NCBI GenBank assembly: GCA_014801075.1
Contig: JAAVEW010000004.1
Span: 101,190 to 165,189, forward strand
Origin: Barnesiella sp.
GTDB lineage: Bacteria > Bacteroidota > Bacteroidia > Bacteroidales > Muribaculaceae
Length of the DNA: 64,000 bases
Direction: 5' to 3'
Both the position numbers and the translations under genes were made by a program. Every line of letters starts with the position of its first letter. Position 1 is the first letter of the stretch. The notes beneath the pieces were generated by a model. That model was not told the DNA's origin and ran no database searches. It was given only the letters and a program-made list of their open reading frames with translations. This document shows positions 37,275 to 45,934 of the stretch, piece after piece.

Positions 37275-38696
37275 ATGAATATTAAACCAACCGCAATCGC
37301 ATTGTCGATAATGACCGCCACCCTCGTTGCCGGCGCTACGGAGGTGAAGATGATAAGTTCCACCCCCGACGCGCAATGGACCGAAGGAGGCTCTGTGGCC
37401 GTCACGGAGTTTAATACCGACGTCATGAACGATGTAATGGTGACCCGCTATCCGGCCCAGACCATGCAGGGCTTCGGCGGCTGTTTCAACGAACTCGGCG
37501 GCATCGCCCTCAAGAAGCTCGGCAAGGCGGAGCGACAGCGTGTGCTCAAAGCGCTATTCGACAGCGAGGAAGGTCTTAATTTCACCGTGTGTCGCACCCC
37601 CGTGGGCGCCAACGACTTCGCCACCGAGTGGTACAGCTACGACGAGACTCCCGGCGACTTCGAGCTCAAGAAGTTTTCCATCAGCCATGACAAGAAGCAT
37701 CTGATACCCTACATTAAGTGGGCGCTTGAAATCAACCCCTCGCTGCGTATATGGGCGTCGCCATGGAGCGCACCGCAGTGGCTCAAGACCAACGGTCACT
37801 ATGCCAACCGTGCCGATGCCATCAACGGCCTCGACCCCTCGAAGGAGGTGCCTACCGGCAACGACCAGATGATACTCGACCCGCAGTATCTCACCACCTA
37901 CAGCAAGTATCTCTCGCGCTACGTGTCGGAGTATGCCCGCGAAGGCATCAATATCTACATGCTTCAGTTCCAGAACGAGCCTTATACATTCAATATATGG
38001 CCCAACTGCTCGTGGACCCCGACTGCCATGACCGACTTTATCGGCAACTACCTCGGACCGGAGTTTGAGACGGCTCACCCTTCGGTGGAACTTTGGCTCG
38101 GCACGATGAATACCGACCGCTTCGACCACCTGGAGAGCATGCTCTCCGACGAGGCTATGGCCCGCTATATCAAGGGCGTGGGCGTGCAGTGGGAAGGTAA
38201 GGATATTGTCAACGATATCTATCGCAAATACCCGCAATTGCCTATCATCCAGACTGAAAATGAGTGTGGCAGCGGCACCAACGACTGGGCGGCCGCCGAG
38301 CACACCTACGACCTGATGAAGAAATATATCGCTGACGGCGCCTCGCTCTACATGTATTTCAACATGGTGCTCGCCGACGAGTGCAAGAGCTCGTGGGGCT
38401 GGAAGCAGAACGCCATGGTGGTTGTCGACTCCAAGTCAAAGAAGGCGACATTCACCCCCGAATACTACGTCATGAAGCACTTCAGCCGCTACGTGCAGCC
38501 GGGTGCGCGCCGTCTTGTCACTATGGGCACTGACGAGAATCTGACAGCCTTTCAGAATACCGACGGCTCACGCGTGGTGGTGATATACAACCCGGAGAAG
38601 GAAGCCCGCGACATGACCGTATCGCTCGCAAGCGACGAGGTCATCAGCGTGTCCATGCTCCCGCAATCGTTCAATACCATATTGATAACCGACTGA
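37275..38696 (+). CDS. GH30 (subfamily 3-like) glycosidase, first of two
   Basis: A 473-residue secreted enzyme (signal peptide about 1-21). The barrel motifs are MQGFGGCFNELGG, VCRTPVGANDF, WASPWSAPQWLK, the acid/base Glu235 in FQNEPY, and the nucleophile Glu328 in IQTENECGSG. A C-terminal beta-domain closes the protein. The pattern resembles GH30_3, which includes beta-1,6-glucanases of gut Bacteroides. Immediate neighbours are a paralogous GH30 and a GH3 beta-glucosidase-type gene, which fits stepwise breakdown of beta-1,6-glucan. Activity on other beta-glycosides such as beta-1,6-galactan cannot be excluded. Confidence 0.88.
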   Translation: MNIKPTAIALSIMTATLVAGATEVKMISSTPDAQWTEGGSVAVTEFNTDVMNDVMVTRYPAQTMQGFGGCFNELGGIALKKLGKAERQRVLKALFDSEEGLNFTVCRTPVGANDFATEWYSYDETPGDFELKKFSISHDKKHLIPYIKWALEINPSLRIWASPWSAPQWLKTNGHYANRADAINGLDPSKEVPTGNDQMILDPQYLTTYSKYLSRYVSEYAREGINIYMLQFQNEPYTFNIWPNCSWTPTAMTDFIGNYLGPEFETAHPSVELWLGTMNTDRFDHLESMLSDEAMARYIKGVGVQWEGKDIVNDIYRKYPQLPIIQTENECGSGTNDWAAAEHTYDLMKKYIADGASLYMYFNMVLADECKSSWGWKQNAMVVVDSKSKKATFTPEYYVMKHFSRYVQPGARRLVTMGTDENLTAFQNTDGSRVVVIYNPEKEARDMTVSLASDEVISVSMLPQSFNTILITD

Positions 38697-38795
38697 TTCC
38701 ATAATATCTAATGGATATAATAACTTACTGATATATTTTTAGTTATAACTAATTTTTTACAAACAAACCCCAAAAACCAATTTATTTTTTTAATC

Positions 38796-40217
38796 ATGAA
38801 AAAAGTTTTAGCAGTAGGAATTGCACTGGTGGGCTGCGGCGTGATGATGAACGCCCAGAAGGTGGAAATGTTCACCTCCACACAAGATGCTCTGTGGCAA
38901 CCGGTGAAGAATGTGAAGTGGAGCGACAAGGCTCCCGCAAACAACGGCTCAGTGGTGACAGTCACTGACCGGACCGCGCAGACCCTCGACGGTATCGGCG
39001 GTACTTTCAACGAAATCGGCTGGGATATGCTCTGCTATCTCACCCCTGAGGCGCGAACCGAGGTGCTTACCAACCTCTTCGGTAAGGATGGCGCTAAATT
39101 CAGCTACTGTCGCATGCCTATCGGCGCGAGTGACTACGGCATGAGTTTCTATTCGCTCAACGATGTGGCCGACGACTTCGACATGGCCAACTTCTCGATT
39201 GCGCGTGACCGCCACATCCTCCTGCGCTACATCAAGGAGGCGCAGAAAATCAATCCCGACCTCAAGATGTGGGCCTCTCCCTGGAGTCCTCCCGCATGGA
39301 TGAAAATCAACAACTCTTACGCCAGCGGCTTTGACTGGAACGTGCCGAGCTACAACGGCCTGCAGATGGAGCGCCAAATCGAACTCCCCTGCACCGGCTT
39401 CAAGATGGAGAACGGCTACCTGAAGGCCTATGCCCTCTATATGGCGAAATTCTGCAAGGCTTACGATGCCGAGGGTGTTCATATCGAGAACGTCAACGTG
39501 CAGAACGAACCTTGCTCCAACCACACTTTCCCCAGCTGTCCCTGGCGTCCGCAGGACCTTGCCTACTTCATAGGCCACTTCCTCGGCCCGCGCTTCGAGC
39601 AGGATAGCATCGACACCGAGATTATCTACGGTACTATCAACAACAACAACCCCGACTACACCCGCATAGCGCTCAGTGACCCCGACGCCGCCCGCTACAT
39701 CAAGGGCTGCGGCTACCAGTGGGACGGCAAAGGCTCTATCCCCGTCATCAGCAAGGAGTACCCCGAGCTCAAGATGATGCACACCGAGGCCGAGTGTGGC
39801 AACGGAAGCAACGACTGGGCCGCCGCCGAGCACACCTGGTGGCAGATAAGCCACTACCTGCGCAACGGCTCGCGCAACTTCAACTACTGGAACATGATTC
39901 TCGACAACGAGGGCGTGAGTCCCTGGGGCTGGAAGCAGAATGCACTCATCTCAATCAATCCTACCACCTCCGAAGTGGTCTACAATCCCGAATTTTACCT
40001 CATGAAGCACCTCAGCCACTACATAGAGCCGGGGGCCAAGATGGTGAAACTCGACGGTGCCGACGACAATATCCTCGCTTTCGTCAACCCCGACGGCAAG
40101 CAGGTGGTGCTCGGCATCAACATGGATACCACTCCCAAGGATATAGTATTGAAGAAGGGTGACAAATATCTCAATATGAATATTCAACCCAAATCATTCT
40201 ATACACTGTATTACTAA
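38796..40217 (+). CDS. GH30 (subfamily 3-like) glycosidase, second of two
   Basis: Exactly 473 residues like its upstream paralogue, and collinear with it, but clearly diverged. Motifs are LDGIGGTFNEIGW, YCRMPIGASDYG, WASPWSPPAWMK, acid/base Glu238 in VQNEPC, and nucleophile Glu331 in MHTEAECGNG. A signal peptide spans about 1-20. The 99-bp gap before it is AT-rich and holds a 14-bp perfect palindrome (38739-38752) followed by T6, which might attenuate transcription. The GH3 gene starts only 9 bp after the stop. The pair probably splits endo and exo roles, or different branches, on one substrate (inference). Confidence 0.88.
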   Translation: MKKVLAVGIALVGCGVMMNAQKVEMFTSTQDALWQPVKNVKWSDKAPANNGSVVTVTDRTAQTLDGIGGTFNEIGWDMLCYLTPEARTEVLTNLFGKDGAKFSYCRMPIGASDYGMSFYSLNDVADDFDMANFSIARDRHILLRYIKEAQKINPDLKMWASPWSPPAWMKINNSYASGFDWNVPSYNGLQMERQIELPCTGFKMENGYLKAYALYMAKFCKAYDAEGVHIENVNVQNEPCSNHTFPSCPWRPQDLAYFIGHFLGPRFEQDSIDTEIIYGTINNNNPDYTRIALSDPDAARYIKGCGYQWDGKGSIPVISKEYPELKMMHTEAECGNGSNDWAAAEHTWWQISHYLRNGSRNFNYWNMILDNEGVSPWGWKQNALISINPTTSEVVYNPEFYLMKHLSHYIEPGAKMVKLDGADDNILAFVNPDGKQVVLGINMDTTPKDIVLKKGDKYLNMNIQPKSFYTLYY

Positions 40218-40226
40218 TAACCAACG

Positions 40227-42791
40227 ATGAAAATTCAGAAACTGATGCTCGCCGGCCTTATAGGTCTGGCAGGTGCTCTCACCGTTAACGCGCAGGACCG
40301 CGAAGTCTACAAGGACCCTGACGCGCCGATCCATGACCGTGTCATGGACCTGCTGTCGAAACTGACGCTGGAGGAGAAAGTATCGCTTATGATACACAAC
40401 TCTCCCGGCATTCCCCGTCTCGGTATCGATAAATTCTACCATGGCAACGAGGCCCTCCACGGCGTAGTGCGCCCCGGTAAGTTTACCGTATTCCCCCAGG
40501 CTATCGGTATGGCCTCGACATGGAACCCCGCGCTGATAGGGGAGGTGTCGACCGCTATCTCCGACGAAGCCCGCGGCAAGTGGAATGCTCTCGGTCTCGG
40601 CAAGAACCAGCACGACGGTTCGAGCGACCTGCTGACATTCTGGTCGCCCACGGTCAATATGGCGCGCGACCCCCGCTGGGGCCGTACCCCCGAGACCTAC
40701 GGCGAGGACCCCTACCTCACCGGTCGCATCGGTACTGAATTTGTCAAAGGACTCCAGGGCAACCATCCCCGTTACCTCAAAGCGGTGGCCACGCCCAAGC
40801 ATTTCGCGGCCAACAACGAGGAGCACAACCGCGCCTCGTGCAACGCCGTGATTTCGGAGCGTGACCTCCGCGAATACTACCTGCCGTCGTTCGAGCGCCT
40901 CATCAAGGAGGGTAAGGCACAGTCAATCATGACCGCCTACAACGCCGTCAACGGTGTGCCCTGTACCGTCAACCACTATCTCATTCAGAAAGTGCTTCGC
41001 GGCGACTGGGGCTTCCAGGGCTACGTGGTGACTGACTGCAGTGCCCCGCAGTGGATGGTGACTCAGCATAAGTTTGTCCGCGACTACGAGACAGCCGCCG
41101 TGCTCATGATGAAAGCCGGCAATGACATCGAGTGTGCCGACAACGTCTACACCGAGCCCCTTATCCGCGCCTACAAGGATTACCGCGTCACCGATGCCGA
41201 GATTGACTCGGTGGCCTACCATATACTGCGCGGCCGCATGCTCCTCGGCCTCTTCGACGACCCGGAGCTCAACCCCTACAACAGCATCTCGCCCTACAAG
41301 GTGGGCTGCAAGGAGCATCAGGACCTCGCCCTCGAAGTGGCGCGCCAGAGCCTCGTGCTTCTTAAGAACGACAAGAACACTCTGCCGCTCAATGCCAAGA
41401 AACTCAAGAAAGTAGCCGTAGTGGGCCTCAATGCCGACCGCTGCGAGTTTGGCGACTACAGCGGCACACCCGTCAACGAACCCGTTTCAGTGCTCCAGGG
41501 TATCAAAAACCGTCTGGGCAGCGACGTGGAGATTATCCATGCTCCCTGGGTGTCGCTCTCAACAGGCTATGAACCCATCGCCAAGGACTTCTTCCCCGAA
41601 GGCCTCAAGGCTGAATACTACCGCAACGCCAATCTGCAGGGCGAGCCCGCAGTGGTGCGCGTCGACGAGGAAATCTACTACGACCCCTCATGCCAGCCGC
41701 CGGATCCCGCATGGTCACAGCCCATGTCGGTAAGATGGACCGGCATGCTCCGTCCCAACGTCACCGGCGACTATATCCTGTCGATGAAGTCGGACGACGG
41801 TTGCCGCGTGTGGGTCGACGGCAAGATGGTAATAGACTCGTGGGTAGAGCGTCCCGCTACTGCCGACGACGCCGTGGTCTACATGGAAGCAGGCAAGACC
41901 TACGACCTCAAGGTGGAATACTTTGACGGTGGCGGCGACTGCTTCGCACGCCTCTTCTGGCGCGCTCCCATCCTCGACAGCACCGACCGCATCGAGCTTT
42001 ACGGCGACGCGGGCAAGGCTGCCGCCGAGGCCGACATCACTATCGCCGTGATGGGTATCGACAAGTCAATCGAGCGTGAAGGTCAGGACCGCTACACTCT
42101 CGAACTCCCCGCCGACCAGCAGGAATTCCTCCGCGAGATAGTGAAAATCAACCCCAACACCGTGGTTGTCATGGTGGCCGGCAGCTCGCTTGCCATCAAC
42201 TGGTTGCAGGACAACGTGCCCGCCATACTCTACGCCTGGTATCCCGGCGAGCAGGGTGGCAATGCCGTGGCTGAGGCTCTCTTCGGCGACTACAACCCCG
42301 CCGGACGTCTCCCCCTCACATTCTACAGCTCGATGGACGATCTGCCCGCATTTGACGACTACTCGCTCACCAACGGCCCCGGCCGCACATATCAGTATTT
42401 CACCGGCAAGCCCCTCTACGAGTTCGGCTACGGTTTGAGCTACACCAAGTTCAAATACAGCAACCTGAAAATCGACAACACCGCCGACGGCCTCGACGTC
42501 ACCTTCAAGGTGACCAACACCGGCAAGCGCGACGGCGACGAGGTCACTCAGGTATATGTGAAATATCCCGAAACCGGCACTTACATGCCTATCAAGCAGC
42601 TGCGCGGATTTGAACGCATCAGCCTGCCCAAAGGCAAGTCGGAGACTGTGACCATCACAATCCCCTACGCCGAGCTGCGCTACTGGGACGACAACACCGG
42701 CGGATTCGTCACTCCGAAGGGTAGCTACGAAATTCTCGTAGGCGCTTCATCCGAGGATATTCGTCTCAAAGGTGAGGCCGAAGTAAAATAA
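40227..42791 (+). CDS. GH3 beta-glycosidase with inserted PA14 domain
   Basis: An 854-residue exported enzyme (signal peptide about 1-21). The N-terminal TIM barrel carries the nucleophile Asp270 in YVVTDCSAPQWM and the substrate-binding KHFAANNEEHNR. In the alpha/beta sandwich the acid/base candidate lies in SIEREGQDRYTLELP. A PA14 domain (about 459-585) is inserted between them, as in beta-glucosidases that use it to restrict the active site to short oligosaccharides. A C-terminal fibronectin-like domain ends the protein. It follows two GH30 genes with a 9-bp gap and precedes a strong terminator, closing the operon. The likely role is release of glucose from beta-gluco-oligosaccharides; beta-xylosidase is the main alternative. 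Confidence 0.92.
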   Translation: MKIQKLMLAGLIGLAGALTVNAQDREVYKDPDAPIHDRVMDLLSKLTLEEKVSLMIHNSPGIPRLGIDKFYHGNEALHGVVRPGKFTVFPQAIGMASTWNPALIGEVSTAISDEARGKWNALGLGKNQHDGSSDLLTFWSPTVNMARDPRWGRTPETYGEDPYLTGRIGTEFVKGLQGNHPRYLKAVATPKHFAANNEEHNRASCNAVISERDLREYYLPSFERLIKEGKAQSIMTAYNAVNGVPCTVNHYLIQKVLRGDWGFQGYVVTDCSAPQWMVTQHKFVRDYETAAVLMMKAGNDIECADNVYTEPLIRAYKDYRVTDAEIDSVAYHILRGRMLLGLFDDPELNPYNSISPYKVGCKEHQDLALEVARQSLVLLKNDKNTLPLNAKKLKKVAVVGLNADRCEFGDYSGTPVNEPVSVLQGIKNRLGSDVEIIHAPWVSLSTGYEPIAKDFFPEGLKAEYYRNANLQGEPAVVRVDEEIYYDPSCQPPDPAWSQPMSVRWTGMLRPNVTGDYILSMKSDDGCRVWVDGKMVIDSWVERPATADDAVVYMEAGKTYDLKVEYFDGGGDCFARLFWRAPILDSTDRIELYGDAGKAAAEADITIAVMGIDKSIEREGQDRYTLELPADQQEFLREIVKINPNTVVVMVAGSSLAINWLQDNVPAILYAWYPGEQGGNAVAEALFGDYNPAGRLPLTFYSSMDDLPAFDDYSLTNGPGRTYQYFTGKPLYEFGYGLSYTKFKYSNLKIDNTADGLDVTFKVTNTGKRDGDEVTQVYVKYPETGTYMPIKQLRGFERISLPKGKSETVTITIPYAELRYWDDNTGGFVTPKGSYEILVGASSEDIRLKGEAEVK

Positions 42792-42817
42792 GGAACACTG
42801 AACTTAAATAACCGATG

Positions 42818-42860
42818 CGGGGTGTTGCGTACCAGGCGGTTCTGCAACACCCCGTATTTT
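42818..42860 (+). terminator. Terminator ending the SusCD operon
   Basis: An 11-bp perfect GC-rich stem (42818-42828 with 42844-42854) is followed by TATTTT. It sits 26 bp after the GH3 stop. Confidence 0.88.
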
Positions 42861-42935
42861 AACCGCGCGGCCCGAAGGCCGTTAAGATAAGGTTGTGAAA
42901 TGTGGTTATGAGGGTTCGATAATAAATATAACACC

Positions 42936-45359
42936 ATGAAAATTAAATTCTTACTTACCGCAGCGGCCCTTGCGGGCGCGTGGAGCGGTGCCGACGCCAA
43001 GTTGTGGATTAACGAGCTGATGCAGTCAAATATCGACGAGGTGTATTCCGGCGGCGATTTCCCCGACTCCTGGGTCGAGATATACAATGACGGTCCCACC
43101 TCGATACGTCTTGCCAACTACCGTATCGGTGACAGCAAGAAGTTTGAAAAAGCCTACGTGCTGTCGGCCTCGGTGGGTGTGGGCGCAGGCGGCCATACTT
43201 TGATATTCTGCGACAAGGAGGACTCCGGTTATCACACCGATTTCCGTCTCGACTCCGGCAAGGGTGAGCTTTATCTCTTCAACCCGCAGGGTGAGATAGT
43301 CGACTATGTGTCATACCCCAAGATGCCTGCACCCAATGTGGCTTACGGCCGAGTGGCCGATGCGGCCGACGAGTGGGGCTACGAGCTGAAGTGTACACCG
43401 CGCGAGGCCAATGGCGGCGGAGTGACCGACGTGCTGCTGCCAGAACCCGTTTTCTCCATCCCCGGCTACACAAGTTTCAACGTGCGCCGTCTTGAAGAGG
43501 TGACGGTAAGTATCCCCGACGGCGTGGAGCTTCCGGCCGACACACGCCTCTATGTCACTACCGACGGCTCCGAGCCTACTACCGAATCGCCGGGCTACGA
43601 CAAGGAGACAACAGTGCGCTCGTCGGCGTCGATGGTGGTGCGTGCCAAACTTATTTCCTCCGAGGCTCTTTCGCCCCGCGCCACTACCCATTCCTATATA
43701 TATCACTCGCGTGATTACAGCATGCCGGTCATAGCGCTCAACACCAATCAGGAGTATCTCGACGACGAGACTATGGGCATATGGCCCAACTTCAACAACG
43801 CATGGCGTCGCCCTGTCAACGTGGAGTATTTCTACGCCACAGGCGAGCCGTCGCCCATCAATCAGCTCGGCGAGTTCCGCATCCATGGCGGATGGTCGCG
43901 CAATCAGCCCCAGAAATCATTTGCCGTTTACTCCAACAAGCGTTTCGGAACAAAGAAATACAGTTATCCATTCTGGGACGACAAGCCCGATGTCACCAAG
44001 TCGAAATCGTTTGTGCTGCGCAACGGCGGCAACTCGTTCGGCGAGGCGCGTATCAACGACTCTTTCGTGCAGACCCTCTTCGGCCGCAACTGTGCCAATC
44101 TCGACTGGCAGGCCTATCGTCCCGTCATCTGCTACTTCAACGGCAAGTACCGCGGCCTCTATGCCCTGCGTCAGCGCTCCAACGAGGACTACGTGGAGGA
44201 TTGCTACGACGGCCTCGAGGATATCGACATGCTTGAGAACTGGGAGGAGATAAAGGCGGGCGATGATGAGAGCTTCAAGCAGCTGCGCGCCCTCTATGAG
44301 AGCAACCCCACCTACGAGCAGATGGCGGAGGCTATCGACGTGGAGAATTTCGCCAACCTCTACATAGCCAATGCCTGGGCTACGAATACCGACTTCCCCG
44401 GCAACAATATCGTGATGTGGCGTCCGACAGCCGACGGCGGCAAGTGGCGCTGGATTATGAAGGACCTTGATTTCCTTGCGTCCAATCCCTCCAACTATAA
44501 TTACTTTGACTTCGTGCTTCTCACGGGCGCCCATGCCAACTATCAGGGCGTGGCCAACTCCCGTCAGGCTACCAAACTGTTTCGCGTCATGACGGCTCTC
44601 GATGAGTTCCGCAATCCGTTTATCGACCGTTTCTTCGTGTACCTTGGCGACTTCCTGCGTCCTGCCGTCACTGCCGCTCTTATCGACGAGCAGCGCGACG
44701 AACTGGCTCCGGAATATGTAGCCCACCTTGCCTGCTATGGCAATCCTATCGACTACAACGGTTGGGTGAGCCGCGTGGCGAGTCTGAAGAAATGGTGCGC
44801 GGAGCGTTCGCAGGCGATGCCCGATATTATCTGCGACTATTTCAAACTCGGTCGCCCCGTGGCAATGAATATTGACGGTGCGGGCAGCTCTTTCGCGGTC
44901 AACGGTATCGGCGTGCAGGGGGAGATGTTTGAGGGTAAATGGCCCGCGGGACGCGGTGTCACTGTGCGCAGCGGCAACGAGGCCACCGGATGGAAAGTCA
45001 CCATGAAGCATACCGATGGCACTGTGCTGTCGTATGAAGTGCCTGCTGCGGAATGCAGCATTGTGCCGGGCAACAATCTGTCGTCATTGCAGTTGACTGC
45101 CTATGCTACGTCGGGCATTGACAATGTGATAGCCGATGCAGGCCGACGTGTCAGCGTCAATCTATGCTCCGACCTCGTGGTAGTGGAGGCCGACGCGTCC
45201 ATAGCTTCGGTGACTGTCACCGATATGGCCGGCCGCGTGATTGCCTGCGAGCAGCCACTGTCGGCGAGCGCCCAGATTGGTATCGCCCGCGGCGGTGTCT
45301 ACATCGTTGAGGTAGTGCTTGCCGATGGCCTGCGTGTGGTTGAGAAAGTTATCGTTTGA
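42936..45359 (+). CDS. Secreted lamin-tail/CotH-kinase protein with T9SS-like tail
   Basis: An 807-residue exported protein (signal peptide about 1-21). Residues 22-155 are a lamin-tail (LTD) domain (LWINELMQSN, DSWVEIYNDG, NYRIGDSKKFEK). Residues about 165-265 form a chitobiase/FN3-like domain. Residues about 270-650 match the spore-coat CotH kinase family (FRIHGGWSRNQPQKSF, GLYALRQRSNEDYVEDCYDG, WRWIMKDLDF). The final 60 residues resemble a T9SS sorting domain (VTVTDMAGRV ... YIVEVVL). CotH proteins phosphorylate secreted protein targets in spore formers. The Asp of KDLDF is kept, but substrates in Bacteroidetes are unknown. It follows the operon terminator and has no clear own promoter. 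Confidence 0.85.
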   Translation: MKIKFLLTAAALAGAWSGADAKLWINELMQSNIDEVYSGGDFPDSWVEIYNDGPTSIRLANYRIGDSKKFEKAYVLSASVGVGAGGHTLIFCDKEDSGYHTDFRLDSGKGELYLFNPQGEIVDYVSYPKMPAPNVAYGRVADAADEWGYELKCTPREANGGGVTDVLLPEPVFSIPGYTSFNVRRLEEVTVSIPDGVELPADTRLYVTTDGSEPTTESPGYDKETTVRSSASMVVRAKLISSEALSPRATTHSYIYHSRDYSMPVIALNTNQEYLDDETMGIWPNFNNAWRRPVNVEYFYATGEPSPINQLGEFRIHGGWSRNQPQKSFAVYSNKRFGTKKYSYPFWDDKPDVTKSKSFVLRNGGNSFGEARINDSFVQTLFGRNCANLDWQAYRPVICYFNGKYRGLYALRQRSNEDYVEDCYDGLEDIDMLENWEEIKAGDDESFKQLRALYESNPTYEQMAEAIDVENFANLYIANAWATNTDFPGNNIVMWRPTADGGKWRWIMKDLDFLASNPSNYNYFDFVLLTGAHANYQGVANSRQATKLFRVMTALDEFRNPFIDRFFVYLGDFLRPAVTAALIDEQRDELAPEYVAHLACYGNPIDYNGWVSRVASLKKWCAERSQAMPDIICDYFKLGRPVAMNIDGAGSSFAVNGIGVQGEMFEGKWPAGRGVTVRSGNEATGWKVTMKHTDGTVLSYEVPAAECSIVPGNNLSSLQLTAYATSGIDNVIADAGRRVSVNLCSDLVVVEADASIASVTVTDMAGRVIACEQPLSASAQIGIARGGVYIVEVVLADGLRVVEKVIV

Positions 45360-45396
45360 TAAGTAGAAATATAATCTACTTACCGAAGGTAATTGC

Positions 45397-45404
45397 TAAC
45401 TTTG
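45397..45404 (+). promoter_or_regulatory. -7 box of the DUF1573 gene
   Basis: TAACTTTG fits TAnnTTTG, 31 bp before the ATG. Just upstream, AAGTAGA/TCTACTT (45361-45367 and 45375-45381) forms a small hairpin that may end the CotH transcript. Confidence 0.5.
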
Positions 45405-45435
45405 CAGCGGGTAATTCTTATTGAATTGAATAAGT

Positions 45436-45828
45436 ATGAGAATCGGTAAAGCGATGACGGTAATAGCGGCGGTGCTCGGCCTCGTGTGCGGCCCGCTCGT
45501 GTCGGCCTCCGGCAGGGGGTTGCATTATGTCGACTCGGTGGTTGACCTCGGCGAAGTGATGGCCTCAGGTCCGAAGCGCGTGTGCCGTTTCCGTGTTGTC
45601 AACATGACTGACAGCGCAGTCAGTATCTACGGTGCTACGACCACGTGTGGCTGCACGCTGCCCGACTATCCCAAGACTCCGCTTGCTCCGGGCGATACGG
45701 CGGTTGTGACCGCGGTATTTGACCCCTCCGGGCAGCCTCCGGGACAGTTCCTAAAGAAACTGCGCGTGTTGGACACCTCGCTCCCGGGTCAGGGAGTACA
45801 GCTCCGCGTGCAAGGCATCATTAAGTAA
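45436..45828 (+). CDS. DUF1573 secreted protein
   Basis: A 130-residue exported protein (signal peptide about 1-24) consisting of a single Ig-like DUF1573 domain. The typical core is DLGEV, then FRVVNMTDSAVSIYGATTTCGCTLPDYP, with the conserved CGC motif, and PLAPGDTAVVTAVFDPSG. The domain is common in Bacteroidetes and its function is not established; it resembles the ASPM/papD-like fold of periplasmic or surface accessory proteins. It has its own -7 box and lies between the CotH gene and an oppositely oriented AraC regulator. Confidence 0.85.
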   Translation: MRIGKAMTVIAAVLGLVCGPLVSASGRGLHYVDSVVDLGEVMASGPKRVCRFRVVNMTDSAVSIYGATTTCGCTLPDYPKTPLAPGDTAVVTAVFDPSGQPPGQFLKKLRVLDTSLPGQGVQLRVQGIIK

Positions 45829-45836
45829 CGCTGTGA

Positions 45837-45864
45837 GAGCGCGGGTCAGTAGACCCGCGCCACA
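45837..45864. repeat. GC-rich palindromic repeat/terminator, second copy of the GCGCGGGTC element
   Basis: A perfect 9-bp stem GCGCGGGTC/GACCCGCGC (45839-45847 with 45852-45860) with a 4-base loop is flanked by GTG/CAC. Its sequence is closely related to the 29-bp inverted arms at 9881-9993 (GCGCGGGTCAGGAGACC). It may double as a terminator between two converging genes. Confidence 0.7.
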
Positions 45865-45934
45865 AGACGTGCGAGCCTTAGACCAATATGTTAACGCCGG
45901 AGGCTAAAAGTGAAATATGGGTATGTGACCTTGC

